Of a DNA stretch of 64,000 bases, positions 18,401 to 25,793 are shown piece by piece. Made by a program: the position numbers and the translations under genes. The DNA comes from Verrucomicrobiales bacterium (GTDB taxonomy: Bacteria; Verrucomicrobiota; Verrucomicrobiia; Verrucomicrobiales; DEV007): contig JARGPI010000029.1 in NCBI GenBank assembly GCA_029213005.1, forward strand, positions 1-64,000. Reading direction: 5' to 3'. Numbering within the stretch: position 1 is the stretch's first letter; each line of letters starts with the position of its first letter. The notes under the pieces were generated by a model. It did no database searches. It worked only from the letters and a program-made list of their open reading frames with translations, and was not told the origin of the DNA.

Positions 18401-18726
18401 TCCCGCAGGTCTGGACGGCGGAGGCTTTGAAGCTGGGAAAACATGGCGACCGACTCATCATCGCCGGTTTGGTGATCTGTCGTCAGCGGCCGGGAACGGC
18501 GAAGGGGAATCTATTTATCAGCCTGGAGGATGAAACGGGGATTTCGAATGCCTTTGTTCCTTCCTCCGTTTTTGAAAAGTACCGCCTCACTATCACGCAG
18601 GAGCCTTTTTTGATGGTCTACGGTCATCTCCAGAGGGTGGAGGATGTGACCTCTATCTTTACGGAGGGGGTGGAGGCTTTGGAGTTTGCGACTGCGCTAC
18701 AGACGCAGTCGCATGATTTTCACTAG
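15457..18726 (+). CDS. dnaE2: Error-prone DNA polymerase DnaE2, with a repeat-derived insertion
   Basis: C-family polymerase used in damage-induced translesion synthesis. The N-terminal PHP domain starts VELHARSAFSFLRG and leads into the polymerase core with PDIDLDLPS (about 381-389) and KVDLLGLGM (about 535). A helix-hairpin-helix region follows (GLRQVKGLD), then a C-terminal OB domain (about 960 onward). GTG at 15457 was chosen because the conserved N-terminus begins at once. At 1089 residues it is at the long end, explained by residues about 892-945. There a composite repeat lies in frame between the HhH and OB domains and encodes a low-complexity linker with seven Glu-Gln pairs. No imuA or imuB lies next to it. 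The upstream region contains AGAACACTGTTT at 15436-15447, a weak LexA-operator candidate. Confidence 0.93.
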   Translation: MRFVELHARSAFSFLRGSSQPEDMVARAAQLKMSSIGMLDRDGVFGSARVHHAGREFQVRGIVGAEVTMADGSALPVLVKNRKGYQNLCQLITRMKLRSAKGEGAVDWQEWEPFTEGLICLSGDEEGPVRQALERGDRDLARKKIQQLIYLFGKDNVCVEVQRHLVRGERWVNCCLKDLAEAEGLQVVASNGVCYAERQGRLLQDAFTCLRHYTHLDEAGQLLERNSERYLKSAPQMKALFADWPEAIENTERLADRLDFTLTNLGYEFPKFPTGDGETMSEVLRRETYLGAKKRYPKMSAKIRNQLDHELRIIGKLNFCGYFLIVKEIVDFARSDGILVQGRGSAANSAVCYCLGITAVDAIKQELLFERFLSEGRSSWPDIDLDLPSGDRRERVIQHVYQKYAPRGAAMTANVITYRGRSSMREMGKVLNLPEDVLGRFSDLYGHGDFPHTLELDEQIQKAGLSGEHPRLPALVCLLQSVFGLPRHLGQHSGGMVISDRPLDTVVPLENASMPGRVVVQWDKDDCEDLGIVKVDLLGLGMMAAIQDTVELCRVRGAGREFDLHTIPQDDPAVYEMATRADTVGVFQIESRAQQSTLPRMKPTCFYDLVVEVALIRPGPIVGNMVHPYLNRRRGKEAIDYIHPSFEPCLKRTLGVPIFQEQVLQMAMIIADFTGSEAEELRRAISFNRSDVRMNKVIAKLRAAMDAKGVAPSVQDRIEGSIKSFALYGFPESHAISFALLAYVSVWLKVHRPAEFYTALINNQPMGFYSVATLIKDADHHGIKVLPVCIVESDYETIVISDQAIRLGLRQVKGLDRTAAARIVMQRAYREWDSLEDCLQRTGLAKDQRRVLAKIGAFDELTEHRRDALWKVETYLERDDLFSWSRRRSGGDCTGYSPGLYPVQNQSAAKIATSPNLALAPNLVLDPRFSEQEQEQEQEQEQEQELAGPLLPMNAVERLRADYEGLDLTTGKHPMAYIRNQIPQVWTAEALKLGKHGDRLIIAGLVICRQRPGTAKGNLFISLEDETGISNAFVPSSVFEKYRLTITQEPFLMVYGHLQRVEDVTSIFTEGVEALEFATALQTQSHDFH
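18131..18292. repeat. Composite palindrome/GAGCAA repeat element inside dnaE2 (copy B)
   Basis: From left to right: a near-palindrome ATTGTACAGGGTACAGT (18131-18147), its inverted partner TTGTACCCTGTACAA (18154-18168), and a degenerate pyrimidine arm of CTTGCT/CTTGTT units (about 18194-18232). A loop GATCCCCGTTTTTCC follows, then seven perfect GAGCAA units (18247-18288). The same order and the same loop occur in the element at 41508. The whole stretch stays in the dnaE2 frame and adds about 54 residues. Confidence 0.9.
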
Positions 18727-18737
18727 AGAAACGTCAG

Positions 18738-18775
18738 CGCAGCTATTCCGTATCTATTGTTTTTCGGTAGCTGCG
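18738..18775. terminator. Stem-loop between convergent dnaE2 and DUF1080 genes
   Basis: Perfect 8-bp arms CGCAGCTA and TAGCTGCG surround a 22-base loop rich in T. It lies in the 58-bp gap between two convergent stops, so it may terminate both transcripts. The lack of a clean T-tract lowers confidence. Confidence 0.45.
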
Positions 18776-18784
18776 ATTTGCCCG

Positions 18785-19384
18785 CTACAGTTCTGCTACT
18801 TTGAGGTTCCGGTAGTCCATTGACATGTCGCGCTTTCCGTGGAGCTGGATGCCGATGGGGCCTCTCGCGATAGCGCTGCCGGAATCGTAGGTCATCACTT
18901 TTTTACCGTTAAGGTAGGAAGTGTAGTTTTTACCAACTACGACGATTTTGAGATGATTCCAGTCTTTCTCTTTTAACAGTTCTGCAACACCCTCGGCCTC
19001 TACAGGGTAACCTTTACCCGGGATGTAGGGAGAGGCGGTCATATCACGCTTCAACGAACCTGAAATACCTATCTGGATCTGATCCATATTCCGCACGTGG
19101 ATCCCGGAATCAATGATGCCTTCTCCAAAACGGAATTCACATTCGACGATGAAGTTTTTGTATTCTTTTTCGGTCCAGAGAATGTTTCCTGTCTGCTTCG
19201 GACCACTGCGAACTTGCAAGACGCCGTCTTCGACAAGCCACCAGATATTGTCTTTCGGCACTTTCCAGCCGGTGAGATCTTTGCCGTTAAAGATCGGCTT
19301 GAACTCGGCTGTCGCAGTTTCGTCGGCAACTGCGGACGAGAGAATGCCGATGGCGGAGAAAATCGCAATGAAGGTTCGTTTCAT
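18785..19384 (-). CDS. Secreted DUF1080 protein (3-keto-disaccharide hydrolase family)
   Basis: A 199-residue exported protein: a signal peptide (about 1-20) and one DUF1080 concanavalin-like beta-sandwich. Family markers are FKPIFNGKDLTGWKV, WWLVEDGVLQV, FIVECEFRFGEGIIDSGIHVR and GPIGIQLHGKRDMSMDYRNLKV. The family, abundant in PVC bacteria, includes 3-keto-glycoside hydrolases; the exact sugar is not predictable. It is convergent with dnaE2 and lies 39 bp from the RimI-like gene on the same strand. Confidence 0.88.
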   Translation of the reverse strand: MKRTFIAIFSAIGILSSAVADETATAEFKPIFNGKDLTGWKVPKDNIWWLVEDGVLQVRSGPKQTGNILWTEKEYKNFIVECEFRFGEGIIDSGIHVRNMDQIQIGISGSLKRDMTASPYIPGKGYPVEAEGVAELLKEKDWNHLKIVVVGKNYTSYLNGKKVMTYDSGSAIARGPIGIQLHGKRDMSMDYRNLKVAEL

Positions 19385-19423
19385 GCCACACCTTGGACTG
19401 ATGCGGAGCGCTTTCCATTGGCA

Positions 19424-19897
19424 TTATCGTGGGTGAACTTCCTTGACCATCCGATAACCGTCTTCACCGGGATCGTAGTGATCTTTCCGGATCTGGGCGA
19501 CCTGAAATCCGGCTTTTCGATAGAGAAGCTGAGCGGGCAGGTTTTGTTCCTGAACATCGAGGATGATTTGGCGGTAGTTCAGTTCGCGGGCGAGAGTTTC
19601 GATCAATCCGAGGGCAAAGCTGGCGACCCCGAGCCGTCGCCATTTGGGATCGACGGCGATGTTATTGATCGAGAGGCTTTCGTCGCCATGTTCCACCACG
19701 TAAAAGGCAATCGGTTCGTCCGAAATATCGGTGGTGATAACCCGGGTATCCATCGTGAGATGGCAGGTGAAATACTTGATGTGAATCGGGGTCCAGGCGG
19801 CATCACCCGCTTCCCTTTCTATGGCCGCCAAAGCTTCGAGATCGTTTTGAAAAAACGCCCGCTCCTTCCACAGGATTTTGGGACCGGCAGTAGCCAT
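19424..19897 (-). CDS. GNAT N-acetyltransferase, RimI-like
   Basis: A 157-residue GNAT protein. The acetyl-CoA pyrophosphate loop is seen in NNIAVDPKWRRLGVASFALGLIE (Q/R-x-x-G-x-A form), followed by ILDVQEQNLPAQLLYRKAGFQV, typical of RimI, which acetylates the N-terminal alanine of ribosomal protein S18. RimI identity is likely from the V-x-E/Q-N-x-x-A-x-x-L-Y pattern, but related GNATs share it. The DUF1080 gene follows on the same strand. Confidence 0.75.
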   Translation of the reverse strand: MATAGPKILWKERAFFQNDLEALAAIEREAGDAAWTPIHIKYFTCHLTMDTRVITTDISDEPIAFYVVEHGDESLSINNIAVDPKWRRLGVASFALGLIETLARELNYRQIILDVQEQNLPAQLLYRKAGFQVAQIRKDHYDPGEDGYRMVKEVHPR

Positions 19898-20038
19898 CTA
19901 TGGTTACGGATAGCACTCCGCCGAAATTTAAACAGTGAAAAATTTCATTGTTACCGATATTTAACGCAATTCCGTGGTTCTCGCTCCTTGTTAAAGCCTT
20001 GTTATCATTAAGTTTGGGACTGTTATCCTCGATTTCAC

Positions 20039-22441
20039 ATGTTCTACTTTTCCAGGTGCTTTTTCGGGCTGTTGCTGACTTTTTTTCCGCTCGTAAATCT
20101 GGTGGGGCAGCCGGATTTTGATAAAGATATCCAACCCTTTCTGGATGAGCACTGTGTGCGGTGTCATAACGACAAGAAGCAGAAAGGGGATTTCCGGCTC
20201 GATGACTTGTCCCGCGAGGTGGGATTAAAAGACACGCCGCTGTGGGCGGAGGTGATGGAGCGAATCAGCTCCGGCGAAATGCCTCCGGAGGATGAAGAGG
20301 TGCTGCCCGGCGCGGAGGAGAGTGCCGCTGTGGTGGAATGGTTGTCGGCGCGGATTCACGAAGGCGAAGCGTTGCGGATGGCGGCGCGGGACCGGGTCAC
20401 ATTTCACCGACTCAGCCGCGAGGAATATGTCAACACGATCAGAGATCTCCTCGGAGTGCATTTTGACGCGACGGATCCCGGAGGGTTTACGGAGGATCCC
20501 GACTACCATGGGTTTGAGAGAATTGGATCGGTTTTGACCCTGTCGGCTTCACACATTGAAAAATACTTTCAGGCCGCTGAGACGATTTTAAAAGAAGCCT
20601 ATCCGGAAAAGCCGCCAGCGCCTCTGGAGATGGAAAGATGGGCAGTCGATTCCGAAAAATTCCCGGAGGAACAATTGAAACGGCTCAAGGAAAATGACGC
20701 TGAGCATTTCCGCTATGAAGTGTGGCCTCAGGATAAGTTTCGCTACGGCAATCCGGGTAGACTGCCGATCTCGGGTTTCTATGAAATGTCGATCAGGCTG
20801 AGTGGTTTGAAACTGGAAGGGGGCCGCGCACCCCGGCTACATGTGTATCACGAGGGGCTCGACCGGGTGTTGTTTGCCCGGGATGTCGTGGCGCCCGAGG
20901 ATGAACCCGTCACGCTGACATTCCGGGCTCATCTGCCGGAGGGAAATCAGAAAATTATGATCTGGAACGATGTTCCGGGACCTTCCAATCTGCCCCGATC
21001 GGGGCGGCACGGGAGACGGCCTTTTATCAGCACTGAAGACGGGCGAATCCCCTGGCAGTTGAAATTGACTAACGAAGAAGGCGCTCCGCTCTATCCGTTT
21101 CTTATTATCGACAAGGTGAGTTGGCACGGCCCGATTATGACGGAGAGGGAAGCGGAGCTGCGGACCGATTATTTACCCACGGACTGCGGGGATCTTGAGC
21201 AGGTGGAAGAGTCGCTGGGAACCTTGGCAAAACGGGCCTTTCGCCGACCGTTGCGTGACGGGGAACTGGAAAAGTTTGTCGGAATTTACCAGAGTGAACG
21301 GTCCGCGGGTGAGAAGCCGGAGTCGGCGGTGAAAGCGGCCCTGCTGGCGGTGATCTGTTCAAAAAGCTTTCTCTTTCTGGAAGAGGGATCGGTAGAGGAG
21401 GATCGCCATTTCCTCAATGACTGGGAGTTGGCGTCGCGTCTGTCCTACTTTTTATGGAACACGATGCCGGATCCCGAGCTGTTTGAGCTGGCTGAGAAGG
21501 GCACGCTTCAGAATCCGGATGTTTTGAAAGGGCAGGTGGTTCGGATGTTGAACGACGAGCGTTCCTCCCGGTTTTCGGATTCCTTTTCCCGGCAGTGGCT
21601 TCAGCTCAAGAATGTCGGGAAGTTTCCGCCCGATAAGAACCTCTACCCGGATTATGACAAGCATCTTGAAGAAAGTATGGTGGGGGAAACCCGGGCCTTT
21701 TTTGCGGAAATGCTGAAAAATGATCACTCGCTGCGTGAGTTTATCGATTCAGACTGGACGATGATGAATCCGCGCCTGGCGACCCACTACGGAATGGAGG
21801 GAATCGAAACGGATCAGTTTCTACAAGTGGCTTTGACTCCGGAAGATCGCCGCGGGGGGCTGTTGACTCAGGCATCGATCCTCTCACTGACCTCCGACGG
21901 GACCCGGCATCGCCCGGTACACCGGGGCGTCTGGATTTCCGAGACGATTTTCGGGAAAACGCCGCCTCCGCCCCCGGCCAATGTTGAACCGGTGGAGCCC
22001 AACCCGGTTGATTCCCCTAAAGCGACCTTCCGGGAAAAGCTGGAGGCACACAAGGCGGATGCCAACTGCGCCAGTTGTCACAAAAAGATCGATCCCTATG
22101 GACTCGCTTTTGAAAACTACGATGCGCTCGGCTCGTGGCGGACCCGGGAGGTGGTTCAGAAAGGGCTCGGCGAAAATCCGGAAGTCGATGCCTCCGGAAT
22201 TTTACCGGACGGGCGGCCTTTTTCCAATGCGGACGAATTCAAACAACTCCTGATGGATGATATCGACACTTTTAACCGGACTTTTATCAAAAAACTCGCG
22301 ACTTACGGGATGCGGCGGGCCATCACCTTTGACGACAAAGATGAGATCGAAGTGATTGCCGAGAACTCAAAAGGGGCTGACTATCAGTTGCGCGCGATCG
22401 TGGAGGCATTCGTTATTTCGGATTTGTTTAAGATGCGATAG
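20039..22441 (+). CDS. Planctomycete-type cytochrome c protein (DUF1587/1592/1588/1585)
   Basis: An 800-residue exported protein. After a signal peptide (about 1-24) a cytochrome c module carries CVRCH (C39-H43). DUF1587 follows (FHRLSREEYVNTIRDLLGV). After a beta-rich middle come DUF1595 (LAKRAFRRPLRDGELEKF), DUF1592 (WELASRLSYFLWNTMPD) and DUF1588 with a second CASCH motif (C677-H681, CHKKIDPYGLAFENYDALG). DUF1585 ends the protein (FIKKLATYGMRRAITF). It would bind haem at the cell surface or in the periplasm; electron partner and substrate are unknown. The DUF1552 gene 18 bp downstream is its standard companion, so the two form a functional pair. Confidence 0.93.
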   Translation: MFYFSRCFFGLLLTFFPLVNLVGQPDFDKDIQPFLDEHCVRCHNDKKQKGDFRLDDLSREVGLKDTPLWAEVMERISSGEMPPEDEEVLPGAEESAAVVEWLSARIHEGEALRMAARDRVTFHRLSREEYVNTIRDLLGVHFDATDPGGFTEDPDYHGFERIGSVLTLSASHIEKYFQAAETILKEAYPEKPPAPLEMERWAVDSEKFPEEQLKRLKENDAEHFRYEVWPQDKFRYGNPGRLPISGFYEMSIRLSGLKLEGGRAPRLHVYHEGLDRVLFARDVVAPEDEPVTLTFRAHLPEGNQKIMIWNDVPGPSNLPRSGRHGRRPFISTEDGRIPWQLKLTNEEGAPLYPFLIIDKVSWHGPIMTEREAELRTDYLPTDCGDLEQVEESLGTLAKRAFRRPLRDGELEKFVGIYQSERSAGEKPESAVKAALLAVICSKSFLFLEEGSVEEDRHFLNDWELASRLSYFLWNTMPDPELFELAEKGTLQNPDVLKGQVVRMLNDERSSRFSDSFSRQWLQLKNVGKFPPDKNLYPDYDKHLEESMVGETRAFFAEMLKNDHSLREFIDSDWTMMNPRLATHYGMEGIETDQFLQVALTPEDRRGGLLTQASILSLTSDGTRHRPVHRGVWISETIFGKTPPPPPANVEPVEPNPVDSPKATFREKLEAHKADANCASCHKKIDPYGLAFENYDALGSWRTREVVQKGLGENPEVDASGILPDGRPFSNADEFKQLLMDDIDTFNRTFIKKLATYGMRRAITFDDKDEIEVIAENSKGADYQLRAIVEAFVISDLFKMR

Positions 22442-22459
22442 GATCAAGTAGACACTGTG

Positions 22460-23833
22460 ATGAATCTGAATACTGGAAATTGGAGAATCAGTCGGCGGAC
22501 CGCCCTGCGGGGCCTTGGCGCAACGGTGGCGCTGCCCATGCTGGACTGTATGGTGCCCGCTAAAGCAATGGCGAATTCGGCGGCGACGGATCCGAAACGC
22601 AGTGTCTTTCTCTATATCCCCAACGGAGTCAATACTCTGACCTGGCAAATCAAAGAAGCGGGTCCGGATTACGAACTGACCGGGCCGATGAAGGCGCTGG
22701 AGAAATTTCGTCAGGAGATGACTCCTATCAGTGGCCTGCACCATCCCAACGGGATCGGGAAACATCACAATTGCGATAAAGTCTGGCTGACAGGAGCCGA
22801 TGTGCCCCGCGATGGAGGCGCGTTTCGTAACTCGGTTTCGATCGATCAGTTGATGGCTGAGGTTCAGGGTGTTCACACCCGTTTTTCGTCGCTGGAGCTG
22901 GCGGTATCCGGTCATTCTCTGGCGTGGTCCAGAGATGGTATTCAATTACCTGCCGAAAGAAATTCCCGCACGGTCTTTAACCGGCTTTTCGGCGTAGAGA
23001 AAGATGGTAAAGAAGTGGTGCGGCGGCGTTATCAGAGGCGGACCAGCGTGCTCGATGTCGTGTTGGACGATGCCAAACAGATGAGCAAAAAAGTCGGGGC
23101 GGAGGACCGAACTAAACTGGATGAATATTTAACCGCGGTCCGTCAGGTGGAATTACGAACGGAACGGGCTGACTCCTGGCTTGATATACCGAAACCGGAA
23201 ATCGATCCGGTGACCGTTAGTAAACTCACCCGCAAAGTGGATCAAAGTGAAGCCGGGGAGTACTACCGATTATATTATGATCTGATGACCCTTGCTCTGC
23301 GAACCGATATGACTCGGGTCATCACCTGCATGATTGGTAGTGAAAGTCACGGTCTCGCTATACCCGAGATAGGTGTCGTGCAGACCCGTCACGAACTGTC
23401 CCACCACAACGGCGATCCCGAGCAGATGCGTCGACTTACGGAAACTGATACCTTTTTGATTGAGAATCTTGCCTATTTTCTTGAGCAACTGAAGTCCGTG
23501 AAAGAAAACGACAATACCTTGCTCGATACCACTCAAGTACTCTGGGGAAGTGGGATGGCCTACGGGCACAGCCACGGGAACGCAAATTTACCGACGATAC
23601 TCGCCGGTGGTAAATCGCTGGGAATCAAGCATGGACAACATGTTGACTTCAACCTCCCGAAGATAGGGCAATACGACGTCAGCGATTCGAAAGGTCACTA
23701 CAAGATCTGTTCCACTCCGGTTGATAGCGATGCCCGTCTCTCCAATCTGTTTGTAACGATGGGGCAGCGGGTGGGAATCGAGACCGACACTTTCAACGAC
23801 AGTTTGAAATCGATCTCAGATATCGTGGCGTAA
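22460..23833 (+). CDS. DUF1552 protein, Tat-exported
   Basis: A 457-residue protein with a twin-arginine leader (SRRTALRGLGATVALPMLD), implying export in folded form. The DUF1552 body carries FLYIPNGVNTLTWQI, ISGLHHPNGIGKHH and a C-terminal VLWGSGMAYGHSHGNANLP segment with clustered histidines that may bind metal. Members have an alkaline-phosphatase/sulfatase-like fold by family knowledge, but no activity is established. The ATG at 22460 is preferred over the GTG one codon earlier. It is invariably near DUF1592-type cytochromes in PVC genomes, as here, and a third exported gene follows after 8 bp. Confidence 0.92.
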   Translation: MNLNTGNWRISRRTALRGLGATVALPMLDCMVPAKAMANSAATDPKRSVFLYIPNGVNTLTWQIKEAGPDYELTGPMKALEKFRQEMTPISGLHHPNGIGKHHNCDKVWLTGADVPRDGGAFRNSVSIDQLMAEVQGVHTRFSSLELAVSGHSLAWSRDGIQLPAERNSRTVFNRLFGVEKDGKEVVRRRYQRRTSVLDVVLDDAKQMSKKVGAEDRTKLDEYLTAVRQVELRTERADSWLDIPKPEIDPVTVSKLTRKVDQSEAGEYYRLYYDLMTLALRTDMTRVITCMIGSESHGLAIPEIGVVQTRHELSHHNGDPEQMRRLTETDTFLIENLAYFLEQLKSVKENDNTLLDTTQVLWGSGMAYGHSHGNANLPTILAGGKSLGIKHGQHVDFNLPKIGQYDVSDSKGHYKICSTPVDSDARLSNLFVTMGQRVGIETDTFNDSLKSISDIVA

Positions 23834-23841
23834 CGGTCGGT

Positions 23842-24978
23842 ATGAATCGCTGGATCAGTGTTTTGATGTTCGCATGGGTTTCGTTGGTGTCGCTCTGTGG
23901 AGAGGATGCCTACCGGACCGATGCGAATAATAACGAAACGTTAAGTTGGTTTCAGCTCAAGGGGAATAACTACCCGCCGGCCGGAACTTCGCACCACATA
24001 GCCGGTGAGTTAATTAAGATCGATCACACCGAACGCAGCTTTGTGCTGCGTACCGACCGGACCGATAACCATAGTCGAAGTCACTTCGATCTGCCGCTCT
24101 TTGCAACGATGTTGCCCTACGGTTCGATTTACTACCACGGCGCGCCGGCCGCGCTGGAGGACATCCCGCACGGGACTCATCTTCATGGTCATTTCTATAT
24201 CAAAGACCCGGAGGATAAAACGCCGCCGGCTGAGGGCTGGCATGGTAGAATCACCCCCGAGGCAGATTTTAACCGGTGTTTCCGTCTGGAAGACGATTTC
24301 AGTTACTATCGGTCCGCAGGAAAGCTCTGGAAAATCGAGGCTGTAGATTTAGAGGAGATGACGCTGACTGTGGTGTTGGTAGAAGACGGAAAACCGGGAG
24401 AAGATCCTCAGATTTTTGATCTGCTGAGCAGCGCCCGGGTTTGGCAGGGACGAAGCGTGGTGGATTTGGAAAGTTTGAAGAAAGGACAGGAAATCCTTTT
24501 TAACTACACTTGGGCGACGCTGTACGGGCCCGGCCGGATTCGCGAAATCTGGTTGGATGAGGAAAGTAGAGAATTTGCGGCAAAAGCCCAGAAAGAGAAG
24601 CATCTCATCTATCAAAAGCAACGGGGGCTGGCCGGTCGAGTCGATGCCGTGGATAACAAAAATCGATTGGTGACGATTGATATCTTTGGAGGAGTGAGCC
24701 CGGAACTTCTCGATGATCTGCAAAAAGATTTGGAGGTCGGGGTTGCCGTCGCCCGGGAAAGTCTGGTGACTTACGATCCGGTAAATGACCGGAAGCGAGG
24801 CCCGATTGTGGAGATCAAAAAAGTGGATCCCGCACCGGGTAGCAGCGGGGTGCAAATCACCGTTAATCCGAATCTTCTCCTCGAAGGTTATCGTCCCGGA
24901 AAAATCGTCCGGGTCTATCCCGCGAACTGGCCGGTGATCGCGCTTCCGATGGAGGAACGATATTTCGGAAGGTATTAA
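23842..24978 (+). CDS. Unknown secreted protein, partner of the DUF1592/DUF1552 pair
   Basis: I do not recognise a named domain. The 378-residue protein has a signal peptide (about 1-20, ending near LCGED). Three regions look like small beta-barrels: residues about 50-115 (HIAGELIKIDHTERSFVLR), 165-245 (KLWKIEAVDLEEMTLTVVL) and 265-330 (RGLAGRVDAVDNKNRLVTIDI). Each reads like an OB or SH3-type strand set with the pattern I-x-x-V-D-x-x-x-x-x-x-V. A histidine-rich spot (DIPHGTHLHGHFYI) could bind metal. It begins 8 bp after the DUF1552 stop, so it is probably co-expressed. Confidence 0.75.
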   Translation: MNRWISVLMFAWVSLVSLCGEDAYRTDANNNETLSWFQLKGNNYPPAGTSHHIAGELIKIDHTERSFVLRTDRTDNHSRSHFDLPLFATMLPYGSIYYHGAPAALEDIPHGTHLHGHFYIKDPEDKTPPAEGWHGRITPEADFNRCFRLEDDFSYYRSAGKLWKIEAVDLEEMTLTVVLVEDGKPGEDPQIFDLLSSARVWQGRSVVDLESLKKGQEILFNYTWATLYGPGRIREIWLDEESREFAAKAQKEKHLIYQKQRGLAGRVDAVDNKNRLVTIDIFGGVSPELLDDLQKDLEVGVAVARESLVTYDPVNDRKRGPIVEIKKVDPAPGSSGVQITVNPNLLLEGYRPGKIVRVYPANWPVIALPMEERYFGRY

Positions 24979-24981
24979 AAT

Positions 24982-25007
24982 GTAGAGGGATCCGTCAGGA
25001 TTTCGTC
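24982..25007 (+). repeat. REP hairpin, left of the RAYT gene
   Basis: The sequence begins with GTAG, then AGG, then a small hairpin (ATCC-GTCA-GGAT) and TTC. The opposite-strand copy at 25595-25620 matches at 24 of 26 positions. A GTAG tetranucleotide heading an imperfect hairpin is the REP architecture recognised by RAYT proteins. The transposase stop codon (25006-25008) lies in the tail of this REP. Confidence 0.8.
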
Positions 25008-25587
25008 ATCGATTAAACGAGCAATCCTTACGCAATTGATCGAAGATGTTCCAGAAGATTTCCGTGAAACGGTCCGTTCGAGGATGGAGGTCGGGATAGC
25101 CGGGGATAAGAGATCCATAGTATTCCCATTCTTCGATTGATTGGACCAAAGTGTGATTTGTCGGATTATCGAGGATATAGTTGATTTGCTTTTGAAAAAG
25201 CACTCGATCGGTTTGCTCCCGCTTAGTGAGGACATGATCGTAGGCCTGTTTTTGGAGCTTGAAGTGAGGATTTATTTGCGCGAGTTGTCGGTTCCATTCT
25301 TTGCGAAACAGTGCCATAGCGAGTCGCTGGTCGCTGGCCGGCTCAGGGCGTAAGCCGCCTATCAAAAAGTGAGAGTGATCGGGCATCAGGCAGTAGACGC
25401 CGCAAATCAGATGGTGACGTGTCAGGGAATGTAGCAGGGCCTCTCTAATTTTGGAATGCATCAAAGGAGATAGCCAGCCGGTTCTTCGTTGGTCCATCGT
25501 CATGCTCCAATGGACCCAGGTGTGTCCCTGGTAAGCTTCCGGAGGCAGACGTTTCAGACCGCCTTTAAATTTGCGTTTCTCCTCCAT
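25006..25587 (-). CDS. REP-associated tyrosine transposase (RAYT, Y1_Tnp family)
   Basis: A 193-residue HUH-type single-strand nuclease. The metal-binding motif is in CLMPDHSHFLIGG (His-x-His form), preceded by the conserved GVY strand, and the helix containing the candidate tyrosine and NP turn is QINYILDNPTNH. RAYTs are domesticated relatives of the IS200/IS605 transposases that cut at GTAG beside REP hairpins and are thought to spread REPs. Matching GTAG-headed REPs flank the gene in opposite orientation, and a third follows 14 bp further right, which is the expected REPtron layout. The gene looks intact. Its first ~30 bp and leader are duplicated at 25682-25719. Confidence 0.88.
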   Translation of the reverse strand: MEEKRKFKGGLKRLPPEAYQGHTWVHWSMTMDQRRTGWLSPLMHSKIREALLHSLTRHHLICGVYCLMPDHSHFLIGGLRPEPASDQRLAMALFRKEWNRQLAQINPHFKLQKQAYDHVLTKREQTDRVLFQKQINYILDNPTNHTLVQSIEEWEYYGSLIPGYPDLHPRTDRFTEIFWNIFDQLRKDCSFNR

Positions 25588-25594
25588 GGTTGAT

Positions 25595-25660
25595 GAAGAA
25601 ATCCTGACGGATTCCTCTACTTAGTTCAAGCCCGTAGAGGAATCCGTAAGGATTTCTGTT
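25595..25660. repeat. Pair of convergent/divergent REP hairpins (BIME-like), right of the RAYT gene
   Basis: Two copies of the REP face outward from a 13-base spacer. The minus-strand copy runs 25620 to 25595, and the plus-strand copy starts at GTAG 25634 and runs to about 25656. Both have an AATCC/GGATT stem; the loop is GTCA in one and GTAA in the other. Inverted REP pairs of this type are called BIMEs in enterobacteria. Confidence 0.8.
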
Positions 25661-25681
25661 CCGTTTTTTTTAATTAGATCC

Positions 25682-25719
25682 TGCGTTTCTCCTCCGTGCT
25701 TGATGAAGAATTCCTTTCC
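25682..25719. repeat. Duplicate of the RAYT gene's 5' end
   Basis: The stretch TGCGTTTCTCCTCC...TTGATGAAGAA repeats the sequence at 25571-25606 (reverse strand: start codon and leader of the RAYT gene) with few mismatches. The start codon is altered here. It is a remnant of a partial duplication or of an earlier RAYT copy. Confidence 0.7.
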
Positions 25720-25793
25720 GGTTTCAAGTTTTTGCCTCTTGCCATATTTCAAGGGCGAACGATGTAAGCGGCTTCACTTAACTTTGTGCTGCG

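Noticed and set aside
19097..20011. Long plus-strand reading frame opposite DUF1080 and the GNAT gene
   Set aside because: It is antisense to two clear protein families and has no recognisable motif.
25006..25587. IS200/IS605 transposon
   Set aside because: No accessory tnpB, and the flanks are short GTAG-headed REP hairpins, which fit a RAYT rather than an IS200 insertion.
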